In this document: positions 62,701 to 64,000 of the stretch, in pieces
How positions within the stretch are numbered: position 1 is the first letter of the stretch
How the letters are laid out: every line of letters begins with the position of its first letter
Assembly (NCBI RefSeq): GCF_026151205.1
Contig: NC_087082.1
Location: forward strand, 2,198,001-2,262,000
DNA from: Bolinopsis microptera
Taxonomy: Eukaryota; Ctenophora; Tentaculata; Lobata; Bolinopsidae
Length of the DNA: 64,000 nucleotides
Direction of reading: 5' to 3'
Notes under the pieces: generated by a model
Database searches by the model: none
The model's input: only the letters and a program-made list of their open reading frames with translations
What the model was told of the DNA's origin: nothing
Made by a program: the position numbers and the translations under genes

Positions 62701-64000
62701 GGCAAACAATTTCAATCATACAAATTACAACTGTTATGACATTTCTGTGTTGAAAATGACAAAATTTAAAATCAGGACGAGAGATCTGCAATGGATGGTA
62801 TCCTAAAAGAAGCAATCCTACTAAATTCGGGGCCAGCACGACCTCAAGTAGGTTCCCAACCTCCTCCTATGAACCTCCAACCTCCTTCACTCGGTATCCA
62901 GCCTTCTGGTTCCCGACCTACTCCTTTTGTTGTCCAACAACCTCCTGTTGTTGTCCAACAACCTGCTGTTGTTGCCCAACAACCTCCTGTTGTTGTCCAA
63001 CAACCTCCTGTTGTTGTCCAACAACCTCCTGTTGGTGCACAACAACCTGCTGTTGTTGTCCAACAACCTCCTGTTGTTGCACAACAACCTGCTGTTGGTG
63101 CAAAACAACCTCCTGTTGGTGCACAACAACCTGCTGTTGGTGCACAACAACCTGCTGTTGGTGCACAACAACCTGCTGTTGGTGCACAACAACCTGCTGT
63201 TGGTGCACATCAACCTGCTGTTGGTGCACAATTACCTCAAGCCAATCAAAGCAGAGATAGGCAGCTGTTTCTGCTACAGACAGCACCAGCACTCGTAACT
63301 CCTGCTCATGCAGCACCACTTCCGCCACTCCTAACGTTAACACATGTTCAAAGCTGTTTGATGAATGCTACTTCTCTGCAACAAATATGCAATGTTCAAC
63401 CTCCTGCCTACTTTAGGGTAAGAACAATAAGATATACACGGAAAATAGGTTTGTCATATTTCTTATGACAAATTAGAGGAATTTAAATGACTCTTTTTTT
63501 GTTGGGGACCGGCCGAAGTACCAGCCAATGTGGACTCAAAAAACTATAATATAATTATTATCTATTAAAAGTCGAAAACTCACAAAAGATTAAATATTGT
63601 TGAAAACTATTCAAAATTGACATTAACATTTTGAATTTAGGTTGAGGGTTCAAAAGTGGTATGTCGGATATGTAAAGAGAAACAACCAGTGGGGTACCAC
63701 AAAGGTTGGGGGGTACAAGTGTACCATGATCTACCTCCCAATCAAGCCAACAAGTAAGTCATCACCATGTCACAAAACACGCGTCATTCCTTTAACATGG
63801 GCAACTGTTACCAAGTTAAAGACTATTAGGTGACAAATATTTTATGCTGTTGTATCTAAAATTAATAATAAGTTGATACTGAAAAATTCTTGCAACATTA
63901 ATACGTTCCATTCATTCTTTAGATCAAGGAAGTGGATCAGAATGAATAAGAGTCTGAGAGACCATATTGAGGACTCGAGCCATGTAACGTTTGTGGAGGA
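59723..64000 (+). CDS. Protein with two zinc-finger-like modules and a P/Q/V repeat linker (partial, 7 exons)
   Basis: Exons 59723(or 59792)-59910, 60456-60540, 60748-61056, 62061-62225, 62776-63417, 63641-63753, 63923-64000+, all GT-AG and in phase. Module 1 (exons 1-2) has KFTCECGFAGRKK, TSHEKSRHG and then WTPFGVGTSQRLTDHF. Module 2 (exons 6-7) has VVCRICKEKQPVGYH and NKSLRDHIEDSSHV. Both share Cys-x(1-2)-Cys, spaced His, a Trp and an L(R/T)DH(I/F) end, so I infer a duplicated C2H2/BED-like zinc-binding module. Between them are a Ser/Pro/Ala-rich exon, a basic exon (RQKSGKRKMLRPPKS) and a 7-residue repeat exon. I cannot name the family. A DNA-binding role is inference. The gene continues past the window. 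Confidence 0.7.
60140..60230. mobile_element. Degenerate MITE related to 62393-62550
   Basis: Resembles the right half of the element at 62393-62550: shared order AATTAGCGTAATC, a C-rich middle (CTCCCC...CTCAG/CGG), then GATTACGTAAT and ACGACCCC. The left end is not preserved. Confidence 0.5.
62393..62550. mobile_element. MITE with ~27-bp terminal inverted repeats
   Basis: Left end CTAGGGGTCGTTCTCACATT followed by ACGTAAT. Right end ATTTCGTAATATGTGAACGA followed by CCCCTAG, which is its inverted copy with few mismatches. 158 bp, no coding capacity. It sits in the intron between exons 62061-62225 and 62776-63417 of the zinc-finger-like gene. CTAG at both tips may be part of the ends or a target duplication. 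Confidence 0.85.
62918..63230 (+). repeat. 21-bp coding minisatellite with hairpin units
   Basis: About 15 units of the type CAACAACCTCCTGTTGTTGTC encode 7-residue repeats (QQPPVVV, QQPAVGA, HQPAVGA). In the VVV-type units CAACAAC and GTTGTTG are perfect inverted repeats around a 5-base loop. Downstream units replace GTTGTTGTC by GTTGGTGCA. The exon frame is open throughout, and the two other long frames (Leu-rich plus strand, Gln/Val minus strand) are shadows caused by the symmetry. Confidence 0.93.

Overview
The window is eukaryotic nuclear DNA from an animal, very probably an aquatic invertebrate; I cannot name the clade. Evidence: GT-AG introns throughout, a germline-type multi-Tudor protein, class III alcohol dehydrogenase, ribosomal protein S16 and IRE1/RNase L-type fragments, two kinds of non-LTR retrotransposon, a hAT-type MITE and AT-rich intergenic DNA. 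No prokaryotic operon, CRISPR array or virus is evident. The window is a scaffold piece with two 100-N gaps (15338-15437, 49911-50010) and two long blocks of visibly poor sequence (about 23488-35660 and 38560-45100) where homopolymers are inflated and reading frames are broken.

Layout. 1-9977 (-): a multi-Tudor gene whose exons I could chain by splice site and phase, with a coding P/Q/G-rich linker, three minisatellite-type arrays and a 1.3 kb intronic foldback. 10542-11164 (-): the last two exons of an ADH class III gene, whose first five exons lie 39 kb away at 50163-53321. 11165-14989 (-): a tandem chimera of RPS16 and IRE1/RNase L-like kinase-KEN fragments repeating every 1482 bp. 15253-15337: a second copy of a Tudor exon, abutting a gap. 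16250-19746 (-): a nearly intact LINE with endonuclease and reverse transcriptase. 21706-21993: a hAT MITE with perfect 8-bp target duplication. 22466-23487: palindromic and (CT)n arrays. 35696-38238 (-): four exons of an unrecognised gene. 43467-46130 (-): a damaged Lys/Pro-rich coding region. 48165-49740 (-): a possible Cys-rich gene. 50163-53321 (-): ADH 5' part. 54320-54488 (-): a lone terminal exon. 55352-57180 (-): an RLE-type (R2/NeSL-like) retrotransposon, 5' truncated. 57445-58035 (-): a LINE 3' fragment. 59723-64000 (+): a gene with two zinc-finger-like modules and a coding hairpin minisatellite, running off the end.

The functional links are limited. The Tudor protein would act in germ granules/piRNA biology and ADH class III in formaldehyde-glutathione metabolism. 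The most unusual features are the RPS16-kinase chimera inside the apparent ADH intron, the long foldback in the Tudor intron, and repeats that multiply splice-site sequence. The splitting of ADH around unrelated genes, gaps and a duplicated Tudor exon makes scaffold misassembly between about 11 and 50 kb a serious possibility.
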